The notes beneath the pieces are model-generated. The model saw only the letters and a program-made list of their open reading frames with translations. It was not told the origin of the DNA and did not search any database. A DNA stretch of 64,000 nucleotides from Oscillospiraceae bacterium (GTDB lineage: Bacteria > Bacillota > Clostridia > Oscillospirales > Ruminococcaceae), in contig SVMX01000006.1 in the NCBI GenBank assembly GCA_015067175.1, forward strand, positions 62,001-126,000. Reading direction: 5' to 3'. Within the stretch, counting starts at the first letter, position 1. Every line of letters starts with the position of its first letter. Of the stretch, positions 29,685 to 40,684 are shown piece after piece. The position numbers were made by a program, and so were the translations under genes.

Positions 29685-29894
29685 AAATATGAAAGTTGTA
29701 AAGCAGATCGTTGCTGGTGTAATGATTCGTTGATTATAGCCTTAGAAATGCTATTTGTTCAATTCTTCTCTTGGTCACTTGCAAAGTTAACGCTTTATTT
29801 TGTTGATAAATCGCAGACAAAATCATAATTCCATAAATTTAAAAGCAGTATCATTGATTTGATACTGCTTTTTGTATATTCAGGTATTTCCCTA
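29685..29894. other. Intergenic region between xer and ligA
   Basis: About 210 bases. Apart from the terminator at 29841-29875 I see nothing supported; a 14-codon frame at 29690 has no good evidence. Confidence 0.5.
29841..29875 (+). terminator. Bidirectional terminator between xer and ligA
   Basis: A 13-bp stem (AAAAGCAGTATCA at 29841-29853 with TGATACTGCTTTT at 29860-29872), T-rich on both sides. Confidence 0.85.
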
Positions 29895-31883
<1,989 letters not shown>

Positions 31884-31894
31884 TCAAGGTGATT

Positions 31895-32587
31895 TTACGA
31901 AAATGTATCAGCCTCGTAGTCCTCTAAAGTTCCTACAAGGTCGCCGTCGCTTGAAACGACATGAGTGTATGCGTCGGGTACGCGGCCAACTATGATAGTT
32001 TCCGCTGCTATCAGCGAAGTCTTCACTTCCACATTTGTTGAATAGCCCGGTATTATCGCGTCAGCAACAACTGTGATATCAATGATGATACGATGCCGAG
32101 TTTGATTTATACCTGCTTCGGTGAACTCGCTGATTATTTTCGTCTGTGGGTAACCCATAGGCTCAACGGTCATACCGATATCAAAGCCCTTGCCGTGAAG
32201 AAGCTGGATACCGCTGAGTGTTCCGATGGGAATATCAATATTTATTTCTCTTATCTGATGAAGCTCGCGTTCAAGCCGCTTGGTAATACCGCTTTTCATA
32301 AGGTTGATGTTGACGACGTTGCTCTCGACTGAGATGACCTCACCGTCGGAATTTGTCGTGATGTCAACAAGCTTTGAATAGCTGATATCCTCGCGCTGAA
32401 GCTCTTCCTCTACCGCTGTCGTGATAATTTCACTGACTGCCAAATGACATTCGTAAGCATTTACAGTTTCCACTATCGGACGAATGCTCAGGTCTATCAT
32501 AACGGCTAGTCCCATGAAAATAAGCGCTACAGAAATTAGCTTAAAGCCAAGAGAGCGCAATATGCGGCGTGTCTTATCAGATAACAT
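31895..32587 (-). CDS. yunB: Sporulation protein YunB
   Basis: A 230-aa protein with an N-terminal membrane anchor (about residues 13-34, GFKLISVALIFMGLAVMIDLSI in part) and an extracytoplasmic domain. Conserved stretches are SVESNVVNINLMKSGIT, the IPIGTLSGIQLLHGKGFDI segment (about 140-158) and VEPMGYPQT. YunB is produced in the mother cell during sporulation and is needed for normal spore formation; its biochemical role is not known. It is on the same strand as ligA, 23 bases upstream. Confidence 0.88.
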   Translation of the reverse strand: MLSDKTRRILRSLGFKLISVALIFMGLAVMIDLSIRPIVETVNAYECHLAVSEIITTAVEEELQREDISYSKLVDITTNSDGEVISVESNVVNINLMKSGITKRLERELHQIREINIDIPIGTLSGIQLLHGKGFDIGMTVEPMGYPQTKIISEFTEAGINQTRHRIIIDITVVADAIIPGYSTNVEVKTSLIAAETIIVGRVPDAYTHVVSSDGDLVGTLEDYEADTFS

Positions 32588-32643
32588 TAAAATTCACCCC
32601 TCTGTACATATTATGTTTATGCACAGAGGACTGTGATTATAGG

Positions 32644-34047
32644 TCAAGCATTGATAAAAGCTTCAAATGCTTTATAAGCTGCATAGACGTCGGTCTTTGC
32701 AGTTATTTCAAACGGTGCGTGCATGGAAAGCACGGGAACGCCGATGTCGATAGTGTCAACATCAAGGTTTGCTATATAAGCCGCAACAGTTCCGCCACCG
32801 CCGATATCTATCTTTCCAAGCTCACCTGTCTGCCAGATGACCTTTTTCTTGTCAAGAAGCGCTCTTATCTCACCGACAAATTCCGCGGAAGCGTCTGATG
32901 TGCCGCTCTTGCCGCGTGAGCCTGTATATTTTGTTACACAAACGCCGCCGTTCAGCACAGCGCTGTTTCTCTTTTCAAAAACATCGGGGAATGTCGGGTC
33001 GTATGCTGCATTAACATCAGCGGAGAGACACTTTGACGCAGTGAGTACTGTTCTGCCCTTAGCACCAAAGCAGTTAGCAAGATCGGAAATGAAATACTTG
33101 AGATATGCAGAGCGCAGACCTGTATTTCCGTCGCTGCCTGTTTCCTCTTTATCAGTGAGTATTGCAACAGCCGTTCTTTTAGGAGCTTTTGCTTCAAGTA
33201 TAGCCATAAGCTCGGTATATGCGCAAACTCTGTCGTCCTGACCGTAAGCGCCTACAAGGCTTCTGTCAAAGCCGATATCCTTTGCTTTGAACGCAGGAAC
33301 AGCTTCAAGCTCAGCCGACAGGAAATCAGATTCAGTAATTCCGTACTTTTCGTTCAGGATAAGCATGAGATTAAGCTTTACAAGCTCGCTGCCCTCGTCG
33401 TCCTTGAACGGACGTGAGCCGATGATGATATTAAGCTCCTCGCCCTTGATAAGTTCGGTAGAGGGGCGCTTATACTGTGTTGAAGCAAGGTGCGGCAGCA
33501 GATCTGATACGCAGAAAACGGGATCGTTATCGTCCTCACCGATAGAAACGGTGATCTTTGTGCCGTCAGCCTTAACTATAACGCCGTGCAGAGAAAGCGG
33601 AACTGTAGGCCACTGATATTTTTTGATACCGCCGTAATAGTGAGTCTTGAAGTAGCCAACTTCGTCCTTTTCGTAAAGCGGATTTTGTTTCAGGTCAAGT
33701 CTCGGGGAGTCGATATGTGCCGCGAGAAGATTTACGCCTTTCTCGATAGGCTCTTTACCTATAACTGCGAGAATAACGGATTTTTCGCGGTTTACATAGT
33801 ATATCTTGTCGCCAGCCTTGTACTTTGCATTCTTGTCGAACTGAACAAAGCCCTTAGCGATAGCCTGCTTTTCAATGAATGCGGTAGCTTCTCTTTCGGT
33901 TTTTGCAGCATCGAGAAACTGTTTGTAACCCTCGCAGAACTTATCGCACTTTTTCAAATCAGCGTCGCTCATGATAAGAGCGGCATTTTTCTTGTTCATA
34001 AAAAGCTTTTCTTTGAGTTCTTTTGAGGTGTTTTCTTTCTTTGCCAT
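32644..34047 (-). CDS. M18-family metalloaminopeptidase
   Basis: A 467-aa zinc aminopeptidase of the M18 (aspartyl aminopeptidase/LAP4) family. Metal-binding stretches are LLAAHIDSPRLDLKQNP (His ligand, about residue 132), the LTDKEETGSDGNTG block (catalytic and bridging Glu, about 296) and late VLSMHAPFEITAKTDVY (His ligand, about 440). The enzyme removes N-terminal, often acidic, residues from peptides in the cytoplasm. It is a single gene unit, 57 bases upstream of yunB and 15 bases downstream of the transglycosylase gene. Confidence 0.92.
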   Translation of the reverse strand: MAKKENTSKELKEKLFMNKKNAALIMSDADLKKCDKFCEGYKQFLDAAKTEREATAFIEKQAIAKGFVQFDKNAKYKAGDKIYYVNREKSVILAVIGKEPIEKGVNLLAAHIDSPRLDLKQNPLYEKDEVGYFKTHYYGGIKKYQWPTVPLSLHGVIVKADGTKITVSIGEDDNDPVFCVSDLLPHLASTQYKRPSTELIKGEELNIIIGSRPFKDDEGSELVKLNLMLILNEKYGITESDFLSAELEAVPAFKAKDIGFDRSLVGAYGQDDRVCAYTELMAILEAKAPKRTAVAILTDKEETGSDGNTGLRSAYLKYFISDLANCFGAKGRTVLTASKCLSADVNAAYDPTFPDVFEKRNSAVLNGGVCVTKYTGSRGKSGTSDASAEFVGEIRALLDKKKVIWQTGELGKIDIGGGGTVAAYIANLDVDTIDIGVPVLSMHAPFEITAKTDVYAAYKAFEAFINA

Positions 34048-34061
34048 ACTATTGTCCTTTC

Positions 34062-34658
34062 TTATTGGTTTTTGTTATCATAAAGCTCGATATAGATATC
34101 CATAGCTTTTGTAATTTTGTTTACATAATGCGCGGTGTCCTTTATTGGAATATTATCAAGATGTATTCCGTCTGACGAATACTGCGGGTCTTTAAGCCAC
34201 GAATTCACGCTTCCGCGTCCTGCGTGATATGCTGCCGCCGCTGTTTCGATATTTCCAAATTCGTTGTAGAGATATCCGAGAAAAAAGCAGCCATATCGGA
34301 TATTATCCTCTGCAATGAACATATTTGCATACTCGGTTTCTTCGTCACCAAGCTTGAACTTTATCCAGTCGAAAGTATCCTCCATTATCTGCATAAGACC
34401 GCGCGCACCGACGTTAGAAACGGCAGACGGGTCAAAGCCGCTTTCGGTCTTGATAACAGCGTACACGAAGTATTTATCGACATTGTATTCCTCCGCGTAT
34501 CGTTCCACATAATTTGAATATTTTATCGGGTGCGTGTGACTTATCCAGTATTTATATCCGAAATAAGCAGCGGCGCACAGAAACACCAATATCAGTGTAA
34601 TTACTATCAAAAATGGCGCTTTGCTTTTTTTCTTTTTACGTTGTTGTCTTACCATCAT
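34062..34658 (-). CDS. Lytic transglycosylase (SLT domain)
   Basis: A 198-aa membrane-anchored murein enzyme. Basic N-terminus (RQQRKKKKSK), signal anchor about residues 15-38, then a SLT domain: catalytic glutamate in AVIKTESGFDPSAVS (about residue 72), GARGLMQIM (about 85), the ADNIRYGCFFLGYL-like AEDN stretch and AAAYHAGRGSVNSWL. It cleaves peptidoglycan glycan strands outside the membrane. It overlaps the coaE stop by 4 bases (ATGA), so these unrelated functions share one transcript. Confidence 0.92.
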   Translation of the reverse strand: MMVRQQRKKKKSKAPFLIVITLILVFLCAAAYFGYKYWISHTHPIKYSNYVERYAEEYNVDKYFVYAVIKTESGFDPSAVSNVGARGLMQIMEDTFDWIKFKLGDEETEYANMFIAEDNIRYGCFFLGYLYNEFGNIETAAAAYHAGRGSVNSWLKDPQYSSDGIHLDNIPIKDTAHYVNKITKAMDIYIELYDNKNQ

Positions 34659-35257
34659 TTACCTTTCAGTGTTTTTATTACAGTCTGTGCTTGTGCGAAA
34701 AGTGAATCCTTTTCGCCGTTGTTTATAATGCAATGTGTGGAATGTTTTTGAAACCAGCCGACATCGCGCTGAGAGCCAAGCCTCGCCCGAGCATGCTCTT
34801 CTGTAATGCCGTCACGCTGCATTATACGCTCAACGCAAATGTCGGTATTAGCACACACCGAGATTATTTCTGTGCATATGCCATCAAGCCTTGCATCGAA
34901 AAGTGTAGGCGCGTCAAGCAAAATATCACGATTTGCTGCTTTTATCTTATGAACAACATTATATGTTATATACGGATAAATAATTCTGTTAAAAACGGCA
35001 CGCTTTTCGCTGTCATTGAATATCATTTCGCCTGTAAGACGTCTGTTCAGCGTTCCGTCATCGGAAATAAGCTTCGGCGAAAGCTCAGCAGCAAGCTCTT
35101 TCAGCGCAGGCATACCTGCTTTAACGACCTCGCGTGAAACTATGTCGCAGTCAATGATATGGAAACCATTATCCGCAAAAGCTTTGCATACAGTGGACTT
35201 TCCTGCGCCCGACATTCCTGTCAGACCAATAATCTTATGCTGAGTAAGCTCAATCAT
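34655..35257 (-). CDS. coaE: Dephospho-CoA kinase CoaE
   Basis: A 200-aa P-loop kinase for the last step of coenzyme A synthesis. It has the Walker A motif GLTGMSGAGKST (residues 11-22), DCDIVSREV (the D-x-D substrate motif near 38), LLDAPTLFDARLD near 112 and the late R-dense LID region RMQRDGITEEHARARLGSQ. The length is normal. It overlaps tsaC upstream by 8 bases and the transglycosylase downstream, in a compact leftward operon prfA-tsaC-coaE-slt. Confidence 0.94.
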   Translation of the reverse strand: MIELTQHKIIGLTGMSGAGKSTVCKAFADNGFHIIDCDIVSREVVKAGMPALKELAAELSPKLISDDGTLNRRLTGEMIFNDSEKRAVFNRIIYPYITYNVVHKIKAANRDILLDAPTLFDARLDGICTEIISVCANTDICVERIMQRDGITEEHARARLGSQRDVGWFQKHSTHCIINNGEKDSLFAQAQTVIKTLKGK

Positions 35258-36251
35258 ATTTTACTACCTCAAAGCCTGCCGCACGGAGCAGTCGGTTGTA
35301 TACAGCAAGACCAACTCCATCTTTTGATGGCATTTCCACAAAAACGGTATCTACCCCGCTGTCGTCAGCCTTACGAAGCAGCGAAAACAGCCTTTGCGCC
35401 TGCAGCTCGGGAGTTTTTCCGTAGTCAACAAAGATACCGCTTTCATCAACGCCTGCACCGAGCGCAAGCGTGTTTCCTACGGAGTGCTCCAAGCAGAAAT
35501 CAGCAAAATGCTTTCCGTGTTCGTCAACAATAATTACATTTGCTTTCGGAGAGTAGTGCTTATACTTCATGCCCGGAGAAAGCACCTTTTCATTTTCTGC
35601 GGGCTTCGCGCATACAGCCTTGTCAATAGTAACATCTGCATATTGGGACAGCATTTCGGCTGTAACTCCGCCCGGACGAAGTACATGAATACCGCCGTTT
35701 CTGAAGCAGATAACAGTGCTTTCAACGCCGCAGCTGCATTCTCCGCCGTCTATTATCATTGGTATTCTGCCATTCATATCGTCATAAACGTGCTGCGCAG
35801 TCGTAGGGCTTGGACTGCCCGAAAGGTTGGCAGACGGAGCGGCAATCGGAACTCCGGCAGCTTCTATCAGCGCTCTTGCCGCTTCACTCTGAGGCATTCT
35901 CACCGCAACTGTATCAAGTCCGCCGCTTGTGACACTTGGAATGATATCCGCTTTCGGGAATATCATCGTAAGTGGGCCGCCCCAAAAATTTTCTGCAAGA
36001 TCTTTAGCTGTCTGAGGAATCTCACGAACGAGCGTCGGAAGCATTTCGATATCGCTGATATGAACTATAAGCGGATTATCCTGCGGTCTGCCCTTGGCTT
36101 CAAAGATAGAGCGCACTGCATTTTCGTCAAGTGCATTTGCGGCAAGACCATACACTGTTTCTGTCGGCATACCGACCAGACCGCCTTTTTTTATGATATC
36201 GGCGGCCTTAGCAATATTTTCGCTGTTATATGGCAGTATTTGTGTGTTCAT
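35250..36251 (-). CDS. tsaC: L-threonylcarbamoyladenylate synthase (Sua5/YwlC type)
   Basis: A 333-aa protein for the first step of the tRNA t6A modification. The YrdC-like domain (about residues 10-195) shows GGLVGMPTETVYGLAANA, KGRPQDNPLIVHI, the KxR-type active-site region, and APSANLSGSPSPTTAQHV; the C-terminal Sua5 domain (about 215-333) has LSPGMKYKHYSPKA. The long two-domain form is the Sua5/YwlC type. It sits 4 bases after prfA, a pairing frequent in bacteria. Confidence 0.93.
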   Translation of the reverse strand: MNTQILPYNSENIAKAADIIKKGGLVGMPTETVYGLAANALDENAVRSIFEAKGRPQDNPLIVHISDIEMLPTLVREIPQTAKDLAENFWGGPLTMIFPKADIIPSVTSGGLDTVAVRMPQSEAARALIEAAGVPIAAPSANLSGSPSPTTAQHVYDDMNGRIPMIIDGGECSCGVESTVICFRNGGIHVLRPGGVTAEMLSQYADVTIDKAVCAKPAENEKVLSPGMKYKHYSPKANVIIVDEHGKHFADFCLEHSVGNTLALGAGVDESGIFVDYGKTPELQAQRLFSLLRKADDSGVDTVFVEMPSKDGVGLAVYNRLLRAAGFEVVKYD

Positions 36252-36255
36252 TGGG

Positions 36256-37329
36256 TCAATCCTTTTGCTTCAAAAGCTTTGCTGTCTGGTCGGCGAGGCG
36301 CAGTGCCTCGAAAATCTCATCGCAGTCGCCGTTCATAATGTTATCAAGCTTGTACAAAGTAAGTCCAATGCGATGGTCAGTGACACGCGATTGAGGATAA
36401 TTGTATGTGCGTATGCGCTCTGAACGGTCGCCTGTTCCTACCTGAATGCGGCGTTCCTCGGCAATCTGAGAGTCACGCGCAGTGAGCTTTGCTTCATACA
36501 GCTTGCTGTAGAGCATCTTCATAGCTTTTTCTTTGTTTTTAAACTGGGAGCGCTCCTCCTGACATTCAACTACCACGCCTGTGGGGTTATGGATAATTCT
36601 GATAGCTGATTCGGTCTTGTTGATATGCTGACCGCCTGCACCGCTTGAACGGTATGTCTGTATCGTGAGGTCGGCGGGGTTGATGTCAACATCGACTTCC
36701 TCTACTTCGGGAAGTACCGCAACAGTTATCGTCGAGGTGTGTATTCGTCCCTGTGATTCGGTTTCGGGGACACGTTGAACGCGGTGAACACCACTCTCAT
36801 ATTTCATCTTAGCATAGGCTCCATCGCCTACAACGCTGAAAGAGACCTCCTTGTAGCCGCCAAGCTCTGTGGGATTGGCGCTTAAAATCTCGATCTTCCA
36901 GCCCTGCGACTGCGCGTACATCGTATACATTCTGAACAGTGAGTTTGCGAAAAGCGCCGCCTCATCGCCGCCTGCGCCGCCGCGTATTTCTACGATAACA
37001 CTGCGGTCATCATCGGGGTCTTTTGGCAGAAGTAGGATCTTAAGCTCCTCTGTAAGAGCCTCCATGCGCTCCTTGCTGTCGGAGTACTCCTCTTGTGCCA
37101 TTTCGCGAAGCTCAGCGTCGTTTCCCGCATCTTCAAGAGTGGCTAACGCGTCGTTGAAATCACTCTCCGCCTTTTGATAGCAGCGAAAGGCTTCAATAAG
37201 TGGTGTGAGATTTTTATATTCTTTCATAAGCTGTCTGTAAAGCTCGTTATCGGATATTACCGACGGGTCGGACAGCTTATTGTTAAGCTCGTCATATCGT
37301 GCGTCTGCCGCACGAAGCTTGTCCATCAT
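36256..37329 (-). CDS. prfA: Peptide chain release factor 1 PrfA
   Basis: A 357-aa class I release factor recognising UAA and UAG. It has the catalytic GGQ in [15 protein letters not shown] (about residue 233), the stop-codon recognition loop [13 protein letters not shown] (about 188-200; P-x-T type of RF1, not SPF of RF2), and the C-terminal [11 protein letters not shown] motif. The length is normal. prmC is not adjacent. It heads the leftward operon with tsaC, coaE and the transglycosylase. Confidence 0.96.
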   Translation of the reverse strand: MMDKLRAADARYDELNNKLSDPSVISDNELYRQLMKEYKNLTPLIEAFRCYQKAESDFNDALATLEDAGNDAELREMAQEEYSDSKERMEALTEELKILLLPKDPDDDRSVIVEIRGGAGGDEAALFANSLFRMYTMYAQSQGWKIEILSANPTELGGYKEVSFSVVGDGAYAKMKYESGVHRVQRVPETESQGRIHTSTITVAVLPEVEEVDVDINPADLTIQTYRSSGAGGQHINKTESAIRIIHNPTGVVVECQEERSQFKNKEKAMKMLYSKLYEAKLTARDSQIAEERRIQVGTGDRSERIRTYNYPQSRVTDHRIGLTLYKLDNIMNGDCDEIFEALRLADQTAKLLKQKD

Positions 37330-37367
37330 AAATAGTTACCTCCGAAAACAGAAATGTTAGAAAGCTA

Positions 37368-37568
37368 CTAAACTTCAGCGTTATTCGAGCTGCGTATCAC
37401 ATTTCTGATTTTCTTTTCACATTTTGAGCGCGGTATCATGAAGCTATGACCGCAGCCCTTGCAGCAAAGTCTGAAATCAGCACCTGAGCGCTGAACAAGC
37501 ATCTGATTGCTTCCACAGCCGGGGTGTGGCTTTTTCATTTCAAGGATATCTCCGGGCTGTATGTCCAT
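37368..37568 (-). CDS. DUF951 family small zinc-ribbon-like protein
   Basis: A 66-aa protein starting MDIQPGDILEMKKPHPGCG and containing a C-x(n)-CCKGCG pattern (residues 18 and about 35-39) with the late IPRSKCEKKIR motif; this is the DUF951 pattern, a near-universal Firmicutes family of unknown function often located by ychF or release-factor genes. The four cysteines suggest a zinc ribbon. AGGCGG precedes the ATG. A leftward promoter at 37603-37631 drives it. Confidence 0.85.
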   Translation of the reverse strand: MDIQPGDILEMKKPHPGCGSNQMLVQRSGADFRLCCKGCGHSFMIPRSKCEKKIRNVIRSSNNAEV

Positions 37569-37602
37569 GTTTGCACCGCCTTTATATTACATTCATCTTA
37601 TT

Positions 37603-37631
37603 AGTATACCATAAAATCACTGAGTTTGCAA
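37603..37631 (-). promoter_or_regulatory. sigma-A promoter of the DUF951-prfA operon
   Basis: On the minus strand TTGCAA (37626-37631) and TATACT (37603-37608) with a 17-base spacer. Confidence 0.75.
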
Positions 37632-37725
37632 TATAATAGAATTGTTTTTAGCAAAATTACTCACGGTTTGAATGGAGTTTCAGGCTTTATTTACTGTTTT
37701 TTTGCCGTAAAACGATCAAAATCTA

Positions 37726-37754
37726 TTGACAATATTCTCACAATAATTTATAAT
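37726..37754 (+). promoter_or_regulatory. sigma-A promoter of the YbhN/MprF-like gene
   Basis: TTGACA (37726-37731), 17-base spacer, TATAAT (37749-37754): a full consensus. Confidence 0.85.
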
Positions 37755-37799
37755 AATAAAGTATGTATTGTGAAATTAAACTTTTTGAGGTAATAATAT

Positions 37800-38906
37800 A
37801 TGGAAAAAAAGAAAAAGAAAGGCAAAAAGCTTAATCTAATAATATGCTGCGTTGCCTTTGTAGTAATGCTTGTATATCTGTTTTGTGTAGACGGCATTGA
37901 CAATGTAGCGACAGCAATAAGTAAAATAAATCCCATCTTCATTTTAATATGTATAGCTTTTATGGTTATGTATTGGCTTTGTGAGATGGGAACAGTTCAT
38001 GTTATGCTGAAGTCGATGTACCCCGAGCACCGCGCATGGAACACTTGGCTAGTAACCATTATAGGACAATATTTTAACTGTATAACCCCCAGTGCCTCGG
38101 GCGGTCAGCCTATGCAGGCATACTATCTTGTAAAATTCGGAATACCGCTCGGCTCTGCCATGACGGCACTGCTTTCAAGATTTATCGTTTATCAGTTCAC
38201 GCTGACTATCTATTCGATATTTACTCTTATAGTCGGTTTTAACGAGTTCGGTGCAGATCTTCAGGCTAAGGGGCTTATGCCGTTTGTGTTTATTGGCTTT
38301 GTCGTTAATTCCGCCGTTATCGTGTTCCTTATTGCTATTGCACTGTGGAAGAACGGCACTATCAAAGCGGCAAACTGGATCATATCTATCGGCGTAAAGC
38401 TTCGCATTATTAAGCACCCCACAAAATGGAGAGTTTATATAACACGCGAAGTCGAAAAGTTCCATAAGAATTTCAATTTTATAAAGAAAAACACATGGAT
38501 AATCGTTAAATCGCTTATACTAAACATCATACAGCTTACCTTGTACCTCAGCATATCTTATATGCTTTGTCTTGGCTTTGGCATCACGAATGTTAGCCTG
38601 CTTCGGGTTATTTCCTATCAGGCATTCGTGCTTATGATATCGTCGTTTATTCCGCTTCCCGGTGCAATGGGAGCAGCAGAGCTTGGATACTCAGGCTTTT
38701 TCGGCGATATTTTCGGTGATTACATCAATGTTTCGACCATGCTGTGGAGAATATTCACTTTCTATCTGCCGATAATGGTGGGTCTGTTCTTTACAATGAC
38801 CATGAAAACAAAAGGCATTGACGAGCCGACTGACCTTGAAACCAAGGAAAATATGTATAATATGGAGCAGGCTTATGAAAGCTCCGACGTAAATTCTGAT
38901 ACTTAA
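37800..38906 (+). CDS. YbhN/MprF-N-type integral membrane protein (possible lipid flippase)
   Basis: A 368-aa protein of the lysylphosphatidylglycerol-synthase transmembrane family (UPF0104/AglD/YbhN). Basic start (MEKKKKKGKK), about eight helices, and the family motifs TPSASGGQPMQAYYL (about residues 99-113) and PLPGAMGAAELGYSGFF (about 284-300). There is no aminoacyl-transferase domain, so it is the flippase-like half only. Members are thought to move lipids across the membrane; the substrate here is unknown. Its own promoter lies upstream, and prfC follows by 23 bases. Confidence 0.85.
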   Translation: MEKKKKKGKKLNLIICCVAFVVMLVYLFCVDGIDNVATAISKINPIFILICIAFMVMYWLCEMGTVHVMLKSMYPEHRAWNTWLVTIIGQYFNCITPSASGGQPMQAYYLVKFGIPLGSAMTALLSRFIVYQFTLTIYSIFTLIVGFNEFGADLQAKGLMPFVFIGFVVNSAVIVFLIAIALWKNGTIKAANWIISIGVKLRIIKHPTKWRVYITREVEKFHKNFNFIKKNTWIIVKSLILNIIQLTLYLSISYMLCLGFGITNVSLLRVISYQAFVLMISSFIPLPGAMGAAELGYSGFFGDIFGDYINVSTMLWRIFTFYLPIMVGLFFTMTMKTKGIDEPTDLETKENMYNMEQAYESSDVNSDT

Positions 38907-38929
38907 AAACAAAAAAGGAAGACAACAAC

Positions 38930-40534
38930 ATGGCTGATTTAAAAAAAGAAATTGAAAAACGCCGCACCTTTGCGATAATCTCGCATCCTGACGCGGGTAA
39001 AACAACACTCACAGAAAAGTTTCTGCTCTATGGCGGAGCTATTTCTCTCGCAGGTGCAGTTAAGGGCAAGAAGAGCGCACGTCACGCTACCTCCGACTGG
39101 ATGGAGATAGAAAAACAGCGTGGTATCTCGGTGACATCTTCGGTAATGCAGTTCAACTATGATGGTTATTGCATAAATATTCTCGACACTCCCGGACATC
39201 AGGACTTTTCTGAGGATACCTACCGTACCCTTATGGCAGCAGACAGCGCAGTAATGGTCATCGATGCGGCTAAGGGCGTAGAAAACCAGACACGAAAGCT
39301 GTTCAAGGTCTGTGTTATGAGAAATATTCCCATTTTCACATTTATCAACAAGATGGACAGAGAGTCGCAAAATCCTTTTGATCTTCTTGATGAGATCGAA
39401 AACGAGCTTGGCATAAAGACCTATCCCGTAAACTGGCCTATCGGCAGCGGCAAGGATTTTAAGGGCGTTTATGAGCGCTCGACACGCAGAATTATTTCTT
39501 TTGAAGCAAACAACGGCTCGCGTGAGGTTGCCGCTACAGAGGTAGACCTTGGTGACGCGTCTCTTGCTGATATCATCGGACAGAACAACTATGATACGCT
39601 TATCGAAGACGTTGAGCTTCTCGATGGCGCAAGCGAGGAATTTGATATCGACGCTATAAACAACGGTAAGCTTTCCCCGGTATTCTTTGGCTCGGCGCTC
39701 ACAAACTTCGGTGTGGAGCCTTTCCTTGAGCACTTTTTACAGATGACCACTTCTCCCCTGCCACGCAACACAGTTGACGGCGTTGTTGACCCGTTTGACG
39801 AGGAGTTCTCTGCGTTTGTATTCAAGATACAGGCTAATATGAACAAGGCTCACCGCGACAGAATAGCTTTCATGCGCATATGCAGCGGAAAGTTTGAAAA
39901 GGACATGGAGGTGCTTCATGTTCAGAATAACCGAACAATGCGTCTTTCACAGCCTCAGCAGATAATGGCAAGCGAGCGCGAGGTCATTTCTGAAGCGTAC
40001 GCTGGCGATATCATGGGCGTGTTTGACCCCGGTGTGTTTTCGATCGGAGATACGCTGTGTTCGCCTAAGAAAAAAGTTACTTTTGAGGGTATTCCCACAT
40101 TTGCTCCCGAGCATTTTGCAAGGATACGTCAGAAGGACACACTGAAAAGAAAGCAGTTTATCAAGGGCACCACGCAGATTGCACAAGAGGGTGCTATTCA
40201 GATATTCTCCGAGCCGCAGACAGGCTTTGAGGAAGTAATAGTCGGCGTTGTTGGCGTGCTTCAGTTTGAGGTGCTTGAGTATAGACTTAAGAACGAATAC
40301 AATGTTGACATAATCCGCGAGGGTCTTCCCTATCAGTATATCAGATGGATAACCAGTGAAAAGCATATCGCGGGCGGTCTTGACGAGCTTAACAAGCTTG
40401 TGCTGACCTCTGATACAAAGCTTATTCAGGACGTTAAAGGCAACTATCTGCTGATATTCACAAGCGAGTGGAATATAAAATGGGCGCTCGACAAAAACGA
40501 GGGTCTGGAGCTTGCGGAGTTCAACCGCGACTAA
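38930..40534 (+). CDS. prfC: Peptide chain release factor 3 PrfC
   Basis: A 534-aa translational GTPase that recycles class I release factors. G motifs: SHPDAGKTTLTEK (G1, about residues 18-30), ISVTSS (G2), DTPGHQDFSEDT (G3, about 87-98) and NKMDRES (G4, about 141). The insert IIGQNNYDTLIEDVELL and the C-terminal domain VGVLQFEVLEYRLKNEY are RF3-type. The length is normal. AAAGGAAGACAAC precedes the start and a strong terminator follows. Confidence 0.95.
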   Translation: MADLKKEIEKRRTFAIISHPDAGKTTLTEKFLLYGGAISLAGAVKGKKSARHATSDWMEIEKQRGISVTSSVMQFNYDGYCINILDTPGHQDFSEDTYRTLMAADSAVMVIDAAKGVENQTRKLFKVCVMRNIPIFTFINKMDRESQNPFDLLDEIENELGIKTYPVNWPIGSGKDFKGVYERSTRRIISFEANNGSREVAATEVDLGDASLADIIGQNNYDTLIEDVELLDGASEEFDIDAINNGKLSPVFFGSALTNFGVEPFLEHFLQMTTSPLPRNTVDGVVDPFDEEFSAFVFKIQANMNKAHRDRIAFMRICSGKFEKDMEVLHVQNNRTMRLSQPQQIMASEREVISEAYAGDIMGVFDPGVFSIGDTLCSPKKKVTFEGIPTFAPEHFARIRQKDTLKRKQFIKGTTQIAQEGAIQIFSEPQTGFEEVIVGVVGVLQFEVLEYRLKNEYNVDIIREGLPYQYIRWITSEKHIAGGLDELNKLVLTSDTKLIQDVKGNYLLIFTSEWNIKWALDKNEGLELAEFNRD

Positions 40535-40552
40535 ACTAATATAAGCGTTTTG

Positions 40553-40599
40553 GCGCACGGAAAGGTTTTTCGACCTATTCCGTGCGCTTTTATTTTTTT
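40553..40599 (+). terminator. Terminator after prfC
   Basis: GCGCACGGA (40553-40561) pairs with TCCGTGCGC (40579-40587), followed by a long T-rich tract. Confidence 0.88.
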
Positions 40600-40632
40600 A
40601 TTTGATAAAATAACAGGCTGCGCTCCTGTCCT

Positions 40633-40665
40633 TTTACATAATTCGCGTGGTGTTTGATATATAAT
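40633..40665 (+). promoter_or_regulatory. Candidate spoIIG-type promoter with a long spacer
   Basis: TTTACA (40633-40638) and TATAAT (40660-40665) are 21 bases apart. The Bacillus spoIIG promoter is known for an over-long (22-base) spacer and activation by Spo0A. No clear 0A box was found. Confidence 0.45.
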
Positions 40666-40684
40666 ATTCAAGCGGGGTGATGCT

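Noticed and set aside
29690-29734. 14-codon frame after xer
   Set aside because: Too short, no distinct ribosome-binding site, no similarity; probably chance.
40640-40660. Spo0A box in the spoIIGA promoter
   Set aside because: The best match (TTCGCGT) agrees at only 4 of 7 positions with TTCGACA.
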